From Pseudonocardia sp. DSM 110487 (GTDB taxonomy: Bacteria; Actinomycetota; Actinomycetes; Mycobacteriales; Pseudonocardiaceae): a stretch of 64,000 nucleotides of DNA. Below are positions 34,793 through 43,347 of the stretch, piece after piece (within the stretch, counting starts at the first letter, position 1; each line of letters begins with the position of its first letter). Under the pieces are notes generated by a model that saw only the letters and a program-made list of their open reading frames with translations, searched no databases and was not told the origin of the DNA. The stretch is from contig NZ_CP080521.1 of the NCBI RefSeq assembly GCF_019468565.1, positions 1,054,001-1,118,000 of the forward strand, in the 5' to 3' direction. Both the position numbers and the translations under genes were made by a program.

Positions 34793-35680
34793 GTGAACGA
34801 CAACCAACCGAGCGTGTCAGTAGCCACGGTGCGCGGGCTGCTGGATCGGCAGTTCGCGCATTGGGCTGACCGACCCATCACGGAGGGGCCTTCCGCAGGG
34901 GCGGGCAACGCGTTGTTTCGTCTCGGTGACGACTTGGTGGTGCGTCTTCCGCTCCATCCCGGGTCGGCGGCGGCCGTCGACATGGAACTGACGTGGTTGC
35001 CATGGCTCGCCGCGCAGTTGCCGTTGGCCGTGCCGGTTCCCGTCGCCGCGGGCGCCCCGGATGAATCATTCCGCCGGCCATGGGCGATATTTCGGTGGCT
35101 TCGTGGGGTGAGTTTGGACAGCAACCCTCATGTTGATCTCTCAGACCTTGCGGTGCGACTTGGCCAGTTTGTGGCTGCGCTCCGGAACATCGAGGTCGCG
35201 GGTGTTCCGGCTTCGTTACGCCCCCACCCTTTGCAGGGCGACCGCGGTGAAGTCCGCTCCGATATACGTGCGCTTGGCGCAATGGGCATGGTTGACGAAG
35301 TGCTGGCGGCCGCCGTGTGGGATAGTGCGCTGGCCGTGCCAGCGTGCCAGCTCTCCACATGGATCCACGGGGACTTGTTCCCGATGAATCTCTTGGCGGA
35401 CGGAGGCGCATTGTGCGCCGTGATTGATTTCGACTTGATGGGCGCGGGCGACTCTGCTGTCGACATGGTGCCGGCATGGACATTACTGACTGCAGAGACG
35501 CGGCAGTTGTTCCGTGAAGCATCTGGTGTCGACGACGACACCTGGGTTCGCGGCCGAGGATGGGCGTTGAAGGCCGGGCTCGGCGCGGTACGCAGATACG
35601 GTGCGGGTGGCCACCCTCAAGCGGTTGTCGGGCGATACGCACTGTCGCAAACAATCGCCGACCATCGGCAAACTTCTTGA
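34793..35680 (+). CDS. Aminoglycoside phosphotransferase-family protein
   Basis: About 295 residues. APH fold: RLGDDLVVRLP near the start (ATP-site region), WAIFRWLRGVSL hinge, catalytic loop STWIHGDLFPMNLL and metal-binding CAVIDFDLMGAGD. It may phosphorylate an aminoglycoside or another alcohol, but many such genes in soil actinomycetes have no resistance role. Codon use is unlike the neighbours: many codons end in T or A (gtt, gat, ttg), so GC is lower. That suggests recent transfer. Starts possible at 34763, 34793 or 34814. Confidence 0.75.
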   Translation: MNDNQPSVSVATVRGLLDRQFAHWADRPITEGPSAGAGNALFRLGDDLVVRLPLHPGSAAAVDMELTWLPWLAAQLPLAVPVPVAAGAPDESFRRPWAIFRWLRGVSLDSNPHVDLSDLAVRLGQFVAALRNIEVAGVPASLRPHPLQGDRGEVRSDIRALGAMGMVDEVLAAAVWDSALAVPACQLSTWIHGDLFPMNLLADGGALCAVIDFDLMGAGDSAVDMVPAWTLLTAETRQLFREASGVDDDTWVRGRGWALKAGLGAVRRYGAGGHPQAVVGRYALSQTIADHRQTS

Positions 35681-35801
35681 CGTCCGGGCCGAGACCGGGC
35701 GTTACCGCGGTAGAGCCGGCAGCAGCCGGATGGCGCGAGCCCTCTCCTGCACGTTCTGAGGTCTGTGCGCGTCGCTGGCGCAACTGGTCTGCTGCCTCTC
35801 C

Positions 35802-35807
35802 TAGGGT
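35802..35807 (+). promoter_or_regulatory. Leaderless-type -10 box of the methyltransferase gene
   Basis: TAGGGT followed by exactly 7 nt and the ATG, without a Shine-Dalgarno sequence. The rest of the gap 35681-35814 holds nothing that I recognise. Confidence 0.55.
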
Positions 35808-35814
35808 CGGTCCC

Positions 35815-36486
35815 ATGGGCTCCCCGTCATCAGTGCGTCGTCCTGCCGATCTCGACATCGTTCGCGAGTCCTACGACCGGGTCGCGGACAACTACGTGGA
35901 GATGGTGGCGACCACCGGTCTCGGAGACATTCGTGCTCACCCCTGGCTACGAGCGGCGATGGACCTGTTCGCGGACGCGGTCGGCGGGCTGGGGCCGGTA
36001 CTCGACGTCGGGTGCGGCCCAGGCAGCGTGACGGCGTATCTGGTTGATCGCGGTGTGGCCGCGTCCGGCGTGGACCTGTCGCCTCGCATGATCGAGCACG
36101 CACGCCGGCTGTACCCCCAGTGCAGCTTCAGCGTGGCCTCGTCGACCGATCTCGATCTGGCCGACTCCTCGTTGGGTGGAGTGCTGGGGTGGTGGTCGTT
36201 GTTCAACCTGCCTCGCGACGTTCTGCCGCAGGTCCTGTCGTCCTTCGCCAGGGCCCTGATGCCGAGCGGGCAACTGATCATCGCGACGCACGTGGGGGAC
36301 GCCGATGTGGCTCGTACCGAGGCCTACGGCGGTGTCGCTGTCAATTGGACGACCTACCAATGGCAACCGGAACAGCTCGCCGCGCTGGTCGAGCAGGCAG
36401 GACTACGACCGGTAGCCGAACTGCGGCTTCCCGCCGAGGGACCAATAGGCCCGGTCGTGGTGCTCGTGGCTCAACGCGATCAGTGA
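35815..36486 (+). CDS. Class I SAM-dependent methyltransferase
   Basis: 223 residues. Motif I VLDVGCGPGSVTAYLVDRG, motif II ASGVDLSPRMIEHARR, motif III-like VLGWWSLFNLPRDVLPQV and GQLIIATHVG fit a type 11 methyltransferase. An N-terminal helix (VRESYDRVADNYVEM) precedes the fold. The substrate is unknown. The start is fixed by the TAGGGT box 7 nt upstream. It follows the kinase gene by 134 bp on the same strand but has its own promoter. Confidence 0.88.
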   Translation: MGSPSSVRRPADLDIVRESYDRVADNYVEMVATTGLGDIRAHPWLRAAMDLFADAVGGLGPVLDVGCGPGSVTAYLVDRGVAASGVDLSPRMIEHARRLYPQCSFSVASSTDLDLADSSLGGVLGWWSLFNLPRDVLPQVLSSFARALMPSGQLIIATHVGDADVARTEAYGGVAVNWTTYQWQPEQLAALVEQAGLRPVAELRLPAEGPIGPVVVLVAQRDQ

Positions 36487-36611
36487 CTCGCGGCAACCCA
36501 GATCCGGGTGTCGGTTCTGTCCAAGACCCGCGGACACCTGCCGCATAACGTGTGCAGGCCGATGACGTCGACGGCCCGCTCGCCGTCGGACCGGGAAGGG
36601 AGAACCGCAGC

Positions 36612-37190
36612 ATGCGCGACCTCGTCTACACCGCCTTCATGTCGCTCGACGGCGTCGTGGACTCCCCCGGCGGTGGCCCGGGTGAGGAGCACCGCAGCGG
36701 TGGTTGGGTGATCAAGGACGTCGAGTTCCTGCCCGAGGCGTTCGCGCTCAAGGGTGAGGAACTCACCGAGACCACGGCGTTGATGTTCGGCAGGCGCAGC
36801 TACGAGGCCTTCGCCCCGACGTGGCGCGATTCGCAGGACCACGCGGCGTACAAGGACCTGCCGAAGTACGTGGTCTCCTCGACGATCTCCGAGGACGCCA
36901 TCGTCGAGGGCTGGGGCCAGACCACGATCCTGCGCTCAACCGCCGACGTCGCGGAGGTCAAGAAGGGCGAGGGTGGGGCGATCTTCATCCACGGCAGCGC
37001 CGAGTTGGCCCGCAGGCTGTCGGACGCGGGACTGATCGACCGCTACAACTTGCTGGTCTTCCCGGTGCTGCTCGGTGCAGGTAAGAGCCTGTTCAGCGAC
37101 GCCGACCGCGACAGGCAGAAGTTGCGGCTGCGCGAGTCGCAGGGCTACCCGAACGGCGTCGTGAAGTTGCTCTACGACGTGGTCGGCTGA
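36612..37190 (+). CDS. Dihydrofolate reductase-family protein (RibD C-terminal type)
   Basis: 192 residues. YTAFMSLDGVVDSPGG start, ALMFGRRSYEAF, KYVVSSTI, GAIFIHGSAELARRLSDAG and FPVLLGAGKSLF are diagnostic for the RibD_C/YyaP-type reductases. These use NADPH; the physiological substrate is usually unknown. GAAGGGAGAA precedes the ATG at 36612. It overlaps the convergent AraC-type gene by 19 bp. No neighbouring riboflavin or folate genes. Confidence 0.88.
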   Translation: MRDLVYTAFMSLDGVVDSPGGGPGEEHRSGGWVIKDVEFLPEAFALKGEELTETTALMFGRRSYEAFAPTWRDSQDHAAYKDLPKYVVSSTISEDAIVEGWGQTTILRSTADVAEVKKGEGGAIFIHGSAELARRLSDAGLIDRYNLLVFPVLLGAGKSLFSDADRDRQKLRLRESQGYPNGVVKLLYDVVG

Positions 37191-37894
37191 GGAAGGTCCA
37201 GCGCGAGGGCGCCGCCGCTGCCTTCGTGCAGCTGGGTGGCGGTGCGCCCGACGTAGCGGCGAAGTGCTCGCGCCAGGTGCGGCTGGTCGAAGTAGCCGAG
37301 CGAGGCGACGACATCGGTGGCCCCTTTCCCCACGGCCAGCAGGTAGGCCGCCTCGCGTGCCCGCTCGATCTGGCGCACGGCACCCCGGGTGAGGCCGGTC
37401 GCCGCTCGGAATCTCCGCTCGAGAGTGCGATCCGACATCTGGGGACGGCCGCCACGTACCACCTCGCCGACGATCGGGTCGCGAACGACGGCGCCGTCCC
37501 GAACGAGGCGCTCGACCAGGGCTTCAGCGTCGTCCGGGCCCGGTCTCTCCCAGCGCGACCCGGCGAGCTGGAAAGACCTCCGCGTCGTGTCCGGGAGCTC
37601 CACCCCACCGTCGGTGAGCGATGAGGGCGGAATACTCCGCAGGGAGGTACCGATCGCGAACTCGATCCCCACGAAGGTCGCCTCCTCCGGGACCGGCGCG
37701 GTACCGGTCGCGGTCTCTGGTCCGCTCACCCCCGCGTAGTGCCTCCCGTCGCGCTCCCAGAAGACCAGCCCGCATCGCGTCGCCGCTACCGAGGTCATCT
37801 CGCTGACCTGGTCGCTGGTGCACGTCCACACGGCATCGACCCACGGCGAGTCCGACCGGCGTGTGGTGAACCGCAGTCCCATGCGCGCAGTCAT
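37172..37894 (-). CDS. AraC-family transcriptional regulator
   Basis: 240 residues from ATG 37894. The N-terminal half is a ligand-binding domain (residues 1-130, VFWERDGRHYAGVSGPE). The C-terminal half has the AraC helix-turn-helix pair: MSDRTLERRFRAATGLTRGA and VVASLGYFDQPHLARALRRY. The gene converges with the reductase gene and is 25 bp downstream of the LLM oxidoreductase's stop side, on the same strand as it. The target is unknown. Confidence 0.85.
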   Translation of the reverse strand: MTARMGLRFTTRRSDSPWVDAVWTCTSDQVSEMTSVAATRCGLVFWERDGRHYAGVSGPETATGTAPVPEEATFVGIEFAIGTSLRSIPPSSLTDGGVELPDTTRRSFQLAGSRWERPGPDDAEALVERLVRDGAVVRDPIVGEVVRGGRPQMSDRTLERRFRAATGLTRGAVRQIERAREAAYLLAVGKGATDVVASLGYFDQPHLARALRRYVGRTATQLHEGSGGALALDLPQPTTS

Positions 37895-37919
37895 AGCCTG
37901 CTCTGCCGCTCCGGCGGTA

Positions 37920-38939
37920 TCACCGCCAGCCCAGCTCCGGGGCGAGGTGGGTGAGCACGCTCTCGATGACGTGCGCGTTGTAGTCGACGCCGAGCTGGTT
38001 GGGAACGGTGAGCAGCAGCGTGTCCGCGGCGGCGATCGCCTCGTCCTCGGCGAGCTCGGCCACCAGCTTGTCCGGCTCACCGGCATACGTCTTGCCGAAC
38101 CGGGCGGTGCCGCCGTCGAGCCGGCCGACCTGGTCGGTGCTGCCCCGTTCCCGCCAGAAGAGCTCCCGGTCGATGTCGCTGACGATCGGGAAGATGCTGC
38201 GGCTGACGGAGACGCGCGGCTCGCGGGTGTGTCCCGCCACCTTCCACGCGTCCCGGAACCGCTGGATCTGCTCGGCCTGGAGCTGGTGGAAGGGCACGCC
38301 TGTGTCCTCGGAGAGCAGCGTCGAGCTCATCAGGTTCAGCCCCTGCTCCGCCGTCCACTCCGCGGTGGCCCGGGTGCCCGCGCCCCACCAGATCCGGTCC
38401 CGCAGACCCGGTGAGTGCGGCTCGACCCGCAGCAGGCCCGGTGGGTTGGGGAACATCGGGCGCGGGTTCGGCCGGGCGAAGCCCTCGCCCTTGAGCACCT
38501 CGAGGAACACCTTGGTGTGCTCGCGGGCCATGTCGGCGTCGCTCATGCCCTCAGCTGGCACGTGCCCGAAGTAGCGGAAGCCGTCGATCACCTGCTCCGG
38601 TGAACCCCGGCTGATGCCCAACTGGAGGCGGCCACCGGAGATGAGGTCCGCGGCACCGGCGTCCTCGGCCATGTAGAGCGGGTTCTCGTACCGCATGTCG
38701 ATCACGGCAGTGCCCAGCTCGATCCGGCTGGTTCGCGCCCCCGCCGCGGCGAGCAGTGGGAACGGCGAGGCGAGCTGCTGGGCGAAGTGGTGCACCCGGT
38801 AGTACGCGCCGTCGGCGCCCGCCTCCTCCGCGGCCACCGCGAGCTCGATGGACTGCAGCAGGGCGTCCGCCCCCGACCGCACCATCGAATGCGGCGAGTC
38901 CGACCAGTGTCCGAAGGACAGGAACCCAATCTTCTTCAC
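37920..38939 (-). CDS. LLM-class flavin-dependent oxidoreductase
   Basis: 339 residues of a luciferase-like TIM barrel: MKKIGFLSFGHWSDS start, GADGAYYRVHHFAQQLASP, TSRIELGTAVIDMRYENPL, ADLISGGRLQLGISRGSPEQ, and DRIWWGAGTRATAEW. F420- or FMN-dependent members reduce or hydroxylate diverse substrates; the exact cofactor is not visible. It precedes the AraC-type gene on the same strand (25 bp), so co-transcription is likely. The next gene upstream is the TetR-type regulator at 39001, 61 bp away. Confidence 0.88.
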   Translation of the reverse strand: MKKIGFLSFGHWSDSPHSMVRSGADALLQSIELAVAAEEAGADGAYYRVHHFAQQLASPFPLLAAAGARTSRIELGTAVIDMRYENPLYMAEDAGAADLISGGRLQLGISRGSPEQVIDGFRYFGHVPAEGMSDADMAREHTKVFLEVLKGEGFARPNPRPMFPNPPGLLRVEPHSPGLRDRIWWGAGTRATAEWTAEQGLNLMSSTLLSEDTGVPFHQLQAEQIQRFRDAWKVAGHTREPRVSVSRSIFPIVSDIDRELFWRERGSTDQVGRLDGGTARFGKTYAGEPDKLVAELAEDEAIAAADTLLLTVPNQLGVDYNAHVIESVLTHLAPELGWR

Positions 38940-39000
38940 ACTGCAACGAACTCCGTGGCGGTGGGCGACATTCCGACACCGACTGCGGCCGGCTCGCCCC

Positions 39001-39561
39001 TCAGGGGAGGTCCTCTTCGGCGACCAGCACTTCGAACAGCGGGCGCAGTCGTCGTTCGAGCGCTGCCGGGTCGGTGCCGGCGAGCGCCGGGCTGCCCACG
39101 ACCTGCCGCATGAGCTGCACCCCTGCCAGTACGGACAGGAACAGCGCGGCCCGCTCCCGGCGGTCCGCCCCGGGCAGGAGCGCTTCGAGCGGGCGCTGGA
39201 AACGCAGCTCGATTGCGTTGCGCAGGATCTCCGTGGCCTTTGGGTTGGCCACCGATCGCAGCATCAGCAGGAAGCCGTCGACCGACCGGGGTTCGGCTGC
39301 CACGAGTGCGGCGGCGGCGAACCGGCTCATCGACTCGACGTCGTCGGCGATCAGCGTGCGCTGCGCGAACGCCGCCTCGACGACCTCGGCGAACAGCTGC
39401 TCCTTCGAGCCGAAGTAGCGGTTCACCAGCATCGCGGTGACGCCGGCGGCTCCGGCGATCTCCCGCACCCCCACCCCGTCGTAGCCGTGGTGGGTGAACG
39501 CGACGAGCGCCGAGCGCAGGATCGCGTCCCGAGTGGCGGCCGCATCACGGCGTCGAGGCAT
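39001..39561 (-). CDS. TetR-family transcriptional regulator
   Basis: 186 residues. HTH in ILRSALVAFTHHGYDGVGVR and IAGAAGVTAMLVNRYFGSKE, then a helical ligand-binding domain (FLLMLRSVANPKATEILRN). It begins at the ATG 39561, directly next to a palindromic operator, and diverges from the SDR gene, which is the likely target. The bases around the start suggest a leaderless transcript controlled by its own operator. Confidence 0.9.
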   Translation of the reverse strand: MPRRRDAAATRDAILRSALVAFTHHGYDGVGVREIAGAAGVTAMLVNRYFGSKEQLFAEVVEAAFAQRTLIADDVESMSRFAAAALVAAEPRSVDGFLLMLRSVANPKATEILRNAIELRFQRPLEALLPGADRRERAALFLSVLAGVQLMRQVVGSPALAGTDPAALERRLRPLFEVLVAEEDLP

Positions 39562-39577
39562 GTCTACGAGTGTAGAC
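39562..39577. promoter_or_regulatory. TetR operator between tetR and SDR
   Basis: GTCTAC-GAGT-GTAGAC, a 6-bp perfect dyad with a 4-bp centre, starting one base before the TetR ATG and 26 bp before the SDR ATG. Confidence 0.65.
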
Positions 39578-39603
39578 TTAGGTGACCGAGAGAGGAGAGA
39601 CCG

Positions 39604-40440
39604 ATGGTCAAGACCTGGCTCATCACCGGTAGCTCACGCGGATTCGGGTGGGAGCTCGCGGGCGCGGTGCTGGAGCGCGGAGAGAACCTGGTGGCCACCG
39701 CGCGGCGGCCGGCCGACCTGGACGGGCTGGTGGCCGAGTACGGCGCCCAGGTGCGAGCAGTGGCGCTCGACGTCACCGACGCCGAGGCCGCCCGTGCCGC
39801 CGTGCGCACCGCCGTCGACGAGTTCGGCCGGTTGGACGTGGTGGTGAACAACGCCGGCTACGCCAACAGCGCGCCGATCGAGGAGATGGCCGAGGACGAC
39901 TTCCGGGCGCAGATCGAAGCCAACCTGTTCGGTGTCGTCAACGTGACCCGGGCGGCCCTGCCCGTGCTGCGTGCACAGCGCTCCGGCCACATCGTCCAGT
40001 TCTCGTCGATCGGGGGACGGGTCGGCGGCACCCCCGGGATGGGTGCGTACCAGACCGCGAAGTTCGGCGTCGAGGGCTTCTCCGAGGTGCTTGGCGCCGA
40101 GGTCGCGCCGCTCGGCATCAAGGTGATCATCGTCGAGCCAGGGCCCTTCCGCACCGAGTGGAGCACGACGTCGATGGTTCGTGCCGACGTCGGGCCGGAC
40201 TACGAGAAGACGGTGGGCGAGGTCAACCGCGTGCGCGAGGCCACGGCCGCCGGCTGGCCCGGCGACCCGGCACGAGCCGCGAAGATCATCCTCGACGTCG
40301 TGGACATGCCCGACCCACCGCGGCGTCTGCTGCTGGGCGCGACCGCGGTCGATCTCGCCGTGCGTTCCGCCGGCGAGCGCACCGCCGAGGCGCAGCGGTG
40401 GGCCGACCTGAGCCGTTCCGCCGACTTCCCGGCGGCGTGA
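39604..40440 (+). CDS. Short-chain dehydrogenase/reductase
   Basis: 278 residues. Cofactor motif ITGSSRGFGWELA, VNNAGYANSAP, active site with Ser in FSSIGGR and YQTAK, PGPFRTEW after it. Classical SDR of the oxidoreductase type that uses NAD(P)H on an unknown alcohol/ketone. GAGAGGAGAG precedes the ATG at 39604. Under the adjacent TetR operator; TetR/SDR pairs are often induced by the substrate. Its 3' end faces the 72-bp palindrome. Confidence 0.9.
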   Translation: MVKTWLITGSSRGFGWELAGAVLERGENLVATARRPADLDGLVAEYGAQVRAVALDVTDAEAARAAVRTAVDEFGRLDVVVNNAGYANSAPIEEMAEDDFRAQIEANLFGVVNVTRAALPVLRAQRSGHIVQFSSIGGRVGGTPGMGAYQTAKFGVEGFSEVLGAEVAPLGIKVIIVEPGPFRTEWSTTSMVRADVGPDYEKTVGEVNRVREATAAGWPGDPARAAKIILDVVDMPDPPRRLLLGATAVDLAVRSAGERTAEAQRWADLSRSADFPAA

Positions 40441-40464
40441 CCTCCCCGCCCGCCCGGTACCGCT

Positions 40465-40536
40465 GACTTCACACACTCAGCCCCCGCTTCACACAAGGCC
40501 CGCCTTGTGTGAAGTGGGGGCTGGATGTGTGAAGTC
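40465..40536. repeat. 72-bp nested palindrome, copy 1
   Basis: 34-bp arms around CCCG pair at 31 of 34 positions. Each arm carries CTTCACACA twice, 21 bp apart. It lies between the convergent stops of the SDR (40440) and Hsp70 (40543) genes. Same family as 54257-54328 and 55640-55711. Confidence 0.85.
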
Positions 40537-40542
40537 CTACGG

Positions 40543-42309
40543 CTACGTTGCGGGAGCGTCCTCCGGGTCGCCGCCCGATGGATTGTCGGCCGGCACCTGC
40601 TGCCCGCCGAGCTCCTCGCCCGCTTGGCCGTTCGTCGACGGGCCGGTGTTCCCCGTGCCTGTCCCGGTCGAGGGCGGCTGGGTTGGGGGCGGCACGGTGG
40701 ACGGCGGCTGCGTGGTGGAGGTTGTCGGGGTGGACGTCGGCGGAGTCGTCGTTGTCGTGGTCGGTTGCGGGTCGGGCTTGTCGTTCTCGTCCGGTTGCTC
40801 CTGCGGTGCAGGCCGGCCGCCGCCGTTCTGCTGCCGCGGCGCCACCCTGCCCTGGTTCTGTGCCGGTGCCTGGTTGCCACCCTGGTTCTCGACGGCCGCC
40901 GGCTCGGGGCTCGGGGCGTCCGTGAGCTGGGGGACCTCCACCGCTGAGGTTGCCGTGCCGCTCGTCGGGGCCGGGTTCGGGTTGTCCGGCCCGTACAGCA
41001 GGGCGGCGCCGATCGCGGCCGCGACGAGCAGGCCGCCTGCCCCGAACACCACCGCAGGCCGGCGGGATCCACTGCCAACCGGCATCGGCGGCGAGACGGT
41101 CGGCGGCAGGGACGGCACCGGCGGCCGCGGCGGGTCCGCGGCCGGGGGCAGCGGCGTCGTCAGGGCGGCCGGCACCGGTGCGGGCACCGGTGGTGCGTAC
41201 GGCGGGACCGGCGGGATGTTCGCGGCCGGCCACGACTCCGGGCGCGGTGAGATCGACAGTGCGGCGCCGAGCGCGATCGCGTTCTTCGGGTCGGCGTCCA
41301 CCGCCACCGGACGGTCGAACGCGGCCGAGACCAGCTGGGCGATCAGCGGGATCCGCGACGATCCGCCCACGAGCAGCACGGCGCTCAGGTCGGACGGCGC
41401 CAGGCCCGCCGACGCCACCGCGCGGTGCAGCGCATCGACGCTGTCCTCGAGCTGTGGGCGGATCATCGCCTCGAACTCGCCACGGGTCAGGCGCACCGCG
41501 GTCTGCAGCCCCGGCAGCAGGACGGCGATCCGCACCTCGGTGTCGGCCGACAGCGCCTCCTTCGCCTCCTTGCACTCGCGCCGGAGCCGGGACACCGCGC
41601 CCACCACCGTCTCGTCGGCCGGGTCGAGCTGGTCGAACGCGCCTCCGATGGCCTCGCGGACGTGGGTGAACACCTCGTCGTCGAAGTCGACGCCGCCGAG
41701 CCGGTCGATGCCCTCCGGCCGGCCCAGCAGCGTGAACGTGCCGTTCTTGCGGACCACCGCGGAGTCGAACGTGCCGCCGCCCAGGTCGTACACCGCGATC
41801 GTGGACCCGCGCTCCACCCGCTCCGCCGCCGCGTAGCTGAGGGCGGCGGCCTGCGGCTCGGCCAGGAACGTCACGTTCAGCCCGCGCGCGGCCAGCGCGC
41901 CGTGCAGCAGATCCTTCTTGTGGGGCCCCCACGAAGCGGGGTGCGTCAGGGCGATCCGCCGGGCCGGGGCGCCCTCGCGCTCGGCCACCCGCTGGACGAC
42001 CCAGGCCACGAGCATCGCGGCCAGCTCGTGGGCCGGGATGGGCCGGCCGCCGACCACCAGCGGGATCTCGTCGCCCAGCTGCCGCTTGAACTCGCGCACC
42101 ACGCGGTCCGGATCGGTCGCCGCCCGCCGCTCGGCCGCCTCGCCGACGAGAATGCCGCCGTCGGGCGCGAGGTACAGCACGGACGGCACCTGGACCGAGC
42201 GGTCGCCGAGCGACACCATCTCCGGGTCGGCGTGCTGCTGTTCCGTCGCGCGGGATACGGCCGCCGCCGTGTACGTCGTCCCGAGATCGATCCCGAGTTG
42301 GTAACTCAT
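40543..42309 (-). CDS. Membrane-anchored Hsp70-family protein of the ini locus
   Basis: 588 residues. Actin-like ATPase domain 1-370: phosphate 1 QLGIDLGTTYTAAAV, FLAEPQAAALSY, phosphate 2 VYDLGGGTFDSAVV, adenosine VLLVGGSSRIPLI. The usual substrate-binding domain is missing; instead there is a Pro-rich linker, one membrane helix (VVFGAGGLLVAAAIGAALLYG, about 430-450) and a long Pro/Thr/Gln-rich outer tail. It is thus an ATPase facing the cytosol with an external tail. ATG 42309 is used; the open frame goes on but into the divergent IniB-like gene. Hsp70 proteins of this build accompany ini genes in Pseudonocardiaceae. Confidence 0.85.
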   Translation of the reverse strand: MSYQLGIDLGTTYTAAAVSRATEQQHADPEMVSLGDRSVQVPSVLYLAPDGGILVGEAAERRAATDPDRVVREFKRQLGDEIPLVVGGRPIPAHELAAMLVAWVVQRVAEREGAPARRIALTHPASWGPHKKDLLHGALAARGLNVTFLAEPQAAALSYAAAERVERGSTIAVYDLGGGTFDSAVVRKNGTFTLLGRPEGIDRLGGVDFDDEVFTHVREAIGGAFDQLDPADETVVGAVSRLRRECKEAKEALSADTEVRIAVLLPGLQTAVRLTRGEFEAMIRPQLEDSVDALHRAVASAGLAPSDLSAVLLVGGSSRIPLIAQLVSAAFDRPVAVDADPKNAIALGAALSISPRPESWPAANIPPVPPYAPPVPAPVPAALTTPLPPAADPPRPPVPSLPPTVSPPMPVGSGSRRPAVVFGAGGLLVAAAIGAALLYGPDNPNPAPTSGTATSAVEVPQLTDAPSPEPAAVENQGGNQAPAQNQGRVAPRQQNGGGRPAPQEQPDENDKPDPQPTTTTTTPPTSTPTTSTTQPPSTVPPPTQPPSTGTGTGNTGPSTNGQAGEELGGQQVPADNPSGGDPEDAPAT

Positions 42310-42389
42310 GGGTGCCCCCTCGCCCTTTCCGAGGGGAGCCTCCATGGCCGTGTGCCCGCGGTCATCCCCCGGAGGGCAAGTCGCCGTCC

Positions 42390-42409
42390 GATCCCCTAAA
42401 CCCCCCAAG
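42390..42409 (+). promoter_or_regulatory. Candidate ini-box upstream of the IniB-like gene
   Basis: GATCCCCTAAACCCCCCAAG on the plus strand, about 90 bp before the GTG of the gene at 42499. A related GATCCCC...CCCCCAAG string occurs before iniB in the same orientation to the gene. Confidence 0.4.
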
Positions 42410-42498
42410 CCGGAGGGCCATCGGGGTCCGGTCCTGGCGCGTTCCGACTCCGTCGCATCCCTGATTGCAGGCCGCATCGGACTTCGTAGGGTTACTGC

Positions 42499-43176
42499 GT
42501 GTCTGCTGAGCCGAGCGCCTCCATCTGGGAGGTCACGCGGATGATCCTGGAGAGTCCCGGGACCAGTCCGTCTCTGATCGCGCACGCGCACGGGTTCAGC
42601 GCGGTCGAGGTCGCCGAGCTCCTCCCCATCTTCCTCGAGAACCTCCGCACCGACTTCTCCTCCGCCGACGGGCCGGCACCCGCACTCGTGCCACCCGCAC
42701 CACAGCCCGACGAGACACCCGAGGCGCACGCCGACCGCTACCTGAGCGAGCTCGCCCAGAACCAGCACCTCGACGTCGTCGCCTACGACACGCTCGCGGC
42801 CATCGACGGCGACCTGGACGGCGACCTGGACCGCGACGACCTGGACGGCGACGACCTGGACGGCGACGGTCTCGAGGACGCCGACCTCGACGACCTCGGC
42901 GAGAGCGGGACGTTCCCGGACAGGCCCGCCGAGACCGCCGGTCTCGACGACCAGGTGGACGACCAGGTAGACGACCAGGTGGACGACCAGGTGGACGACC
43001 AGGTGGACGACCAGGTGGACGCCGCCGCCGCGGCCGACCAGCCGAATGGGGACCTCGCCGGCCTCGCGGAGGACGACCCGTTCGCCGCGGCGGCACCCCC
43101 GGAAGCCGGCACCCCGGACGACTCGTTCGACGAGGGTCTCCCCGACGACCCCGGCGAACCGTTCGCGATGAGCTAA
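42499..43176 (+). CDS. IniB-like acidic protein with VDDQ repeats
   Basis: 225 residues. The N-terminal 50 residues (IWEVTRMILESPGTSPSLIA, then ELLPIFLENLRTDF) match the pattern of the N-terminal module of IniB further on (TWLLEHPDGN...DFAAEHDTT...). The middle is Asp/Leu-rich (DGDLDGDLDRDDLDGDDL), then six copies of DDQV and an acidic end. It is soluble and disordered by composition. Position next to the regulator recalls Rv0340, upstream of iniB in M. tuberculosis; that homology is inferred. It diverges from Hsp70. Confidence 0.6.
   Translation: MSAEPSASIWEVTRMILESPGTSPSLIAHAHGFSAVEVAELLPIFLENLRTDFSSADGPAPALVPPAPQPDETPEAHADRYLSELAQNQHLDVVAYDTLAAIDGDLDGDLDRDDLDGDDLDGDGLEDADLDDLGESGTFPDRPAETAGLDDQVDDQVDDQVDDQVDDQVDDQVDAAAAADQPNGDLAGLAEDDPFAAAAPPEAGTPDDSFDEGLPDDPGEPFAMS
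42946..43017 (+). repeat. Six tandem 12-bp units encoding DDQV
   Basis: Unit GACGACCAGGTG repeated six times with one substitution (second unit ends in GTA). It keeps the reading frame. Confidence 0.9.
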
Positions 43177-43203
43177 CGCCGCGCGCCCTGCGTCCGAGTT
43201 GAA

Positions 43204-43239
43204 CAGTGCGCGCACTGTGTATCAGCGCCCGTTCGGGCG
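43204..43239. promoter_or_regulatory. Two adjacent palindromes between IniB-like gene and regulator
   Basis: CAGTGCGCGCACTG (43204-43217, perfect) and CGCCCGTTCGGGCG (43226-43239, perfect stem). They lie 28 bp after the upstream stop and 108 bp before the regulator's GTG. Either an operator plus terminator or two terminator stems. Confidence 0.4.
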
Positions 43240-43347
43240 TCTCCTGTACCCGGTCGGCTCGCTACCCTGATCGGGCTTCCCGGCTTCGCAGCGACAGCGT
43301 CAGGTACGGCGACGGACGACGGCATCGACACGGGAGGGCATGCCTCG

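Noticed and set aside
42946..43017. CRISPR-like array
   Set aside because: Tandem 12-bp units without spacers, inside an open reading frame.
42310..43215. N-terminal extension of the Hsp70 gene
   Set aside because: The frame stays open but the sequence is low complexity (HLVVHLVV from the DDQV repeat) and overlaps the divergent gene; Hsp70 homology begins at 42309.
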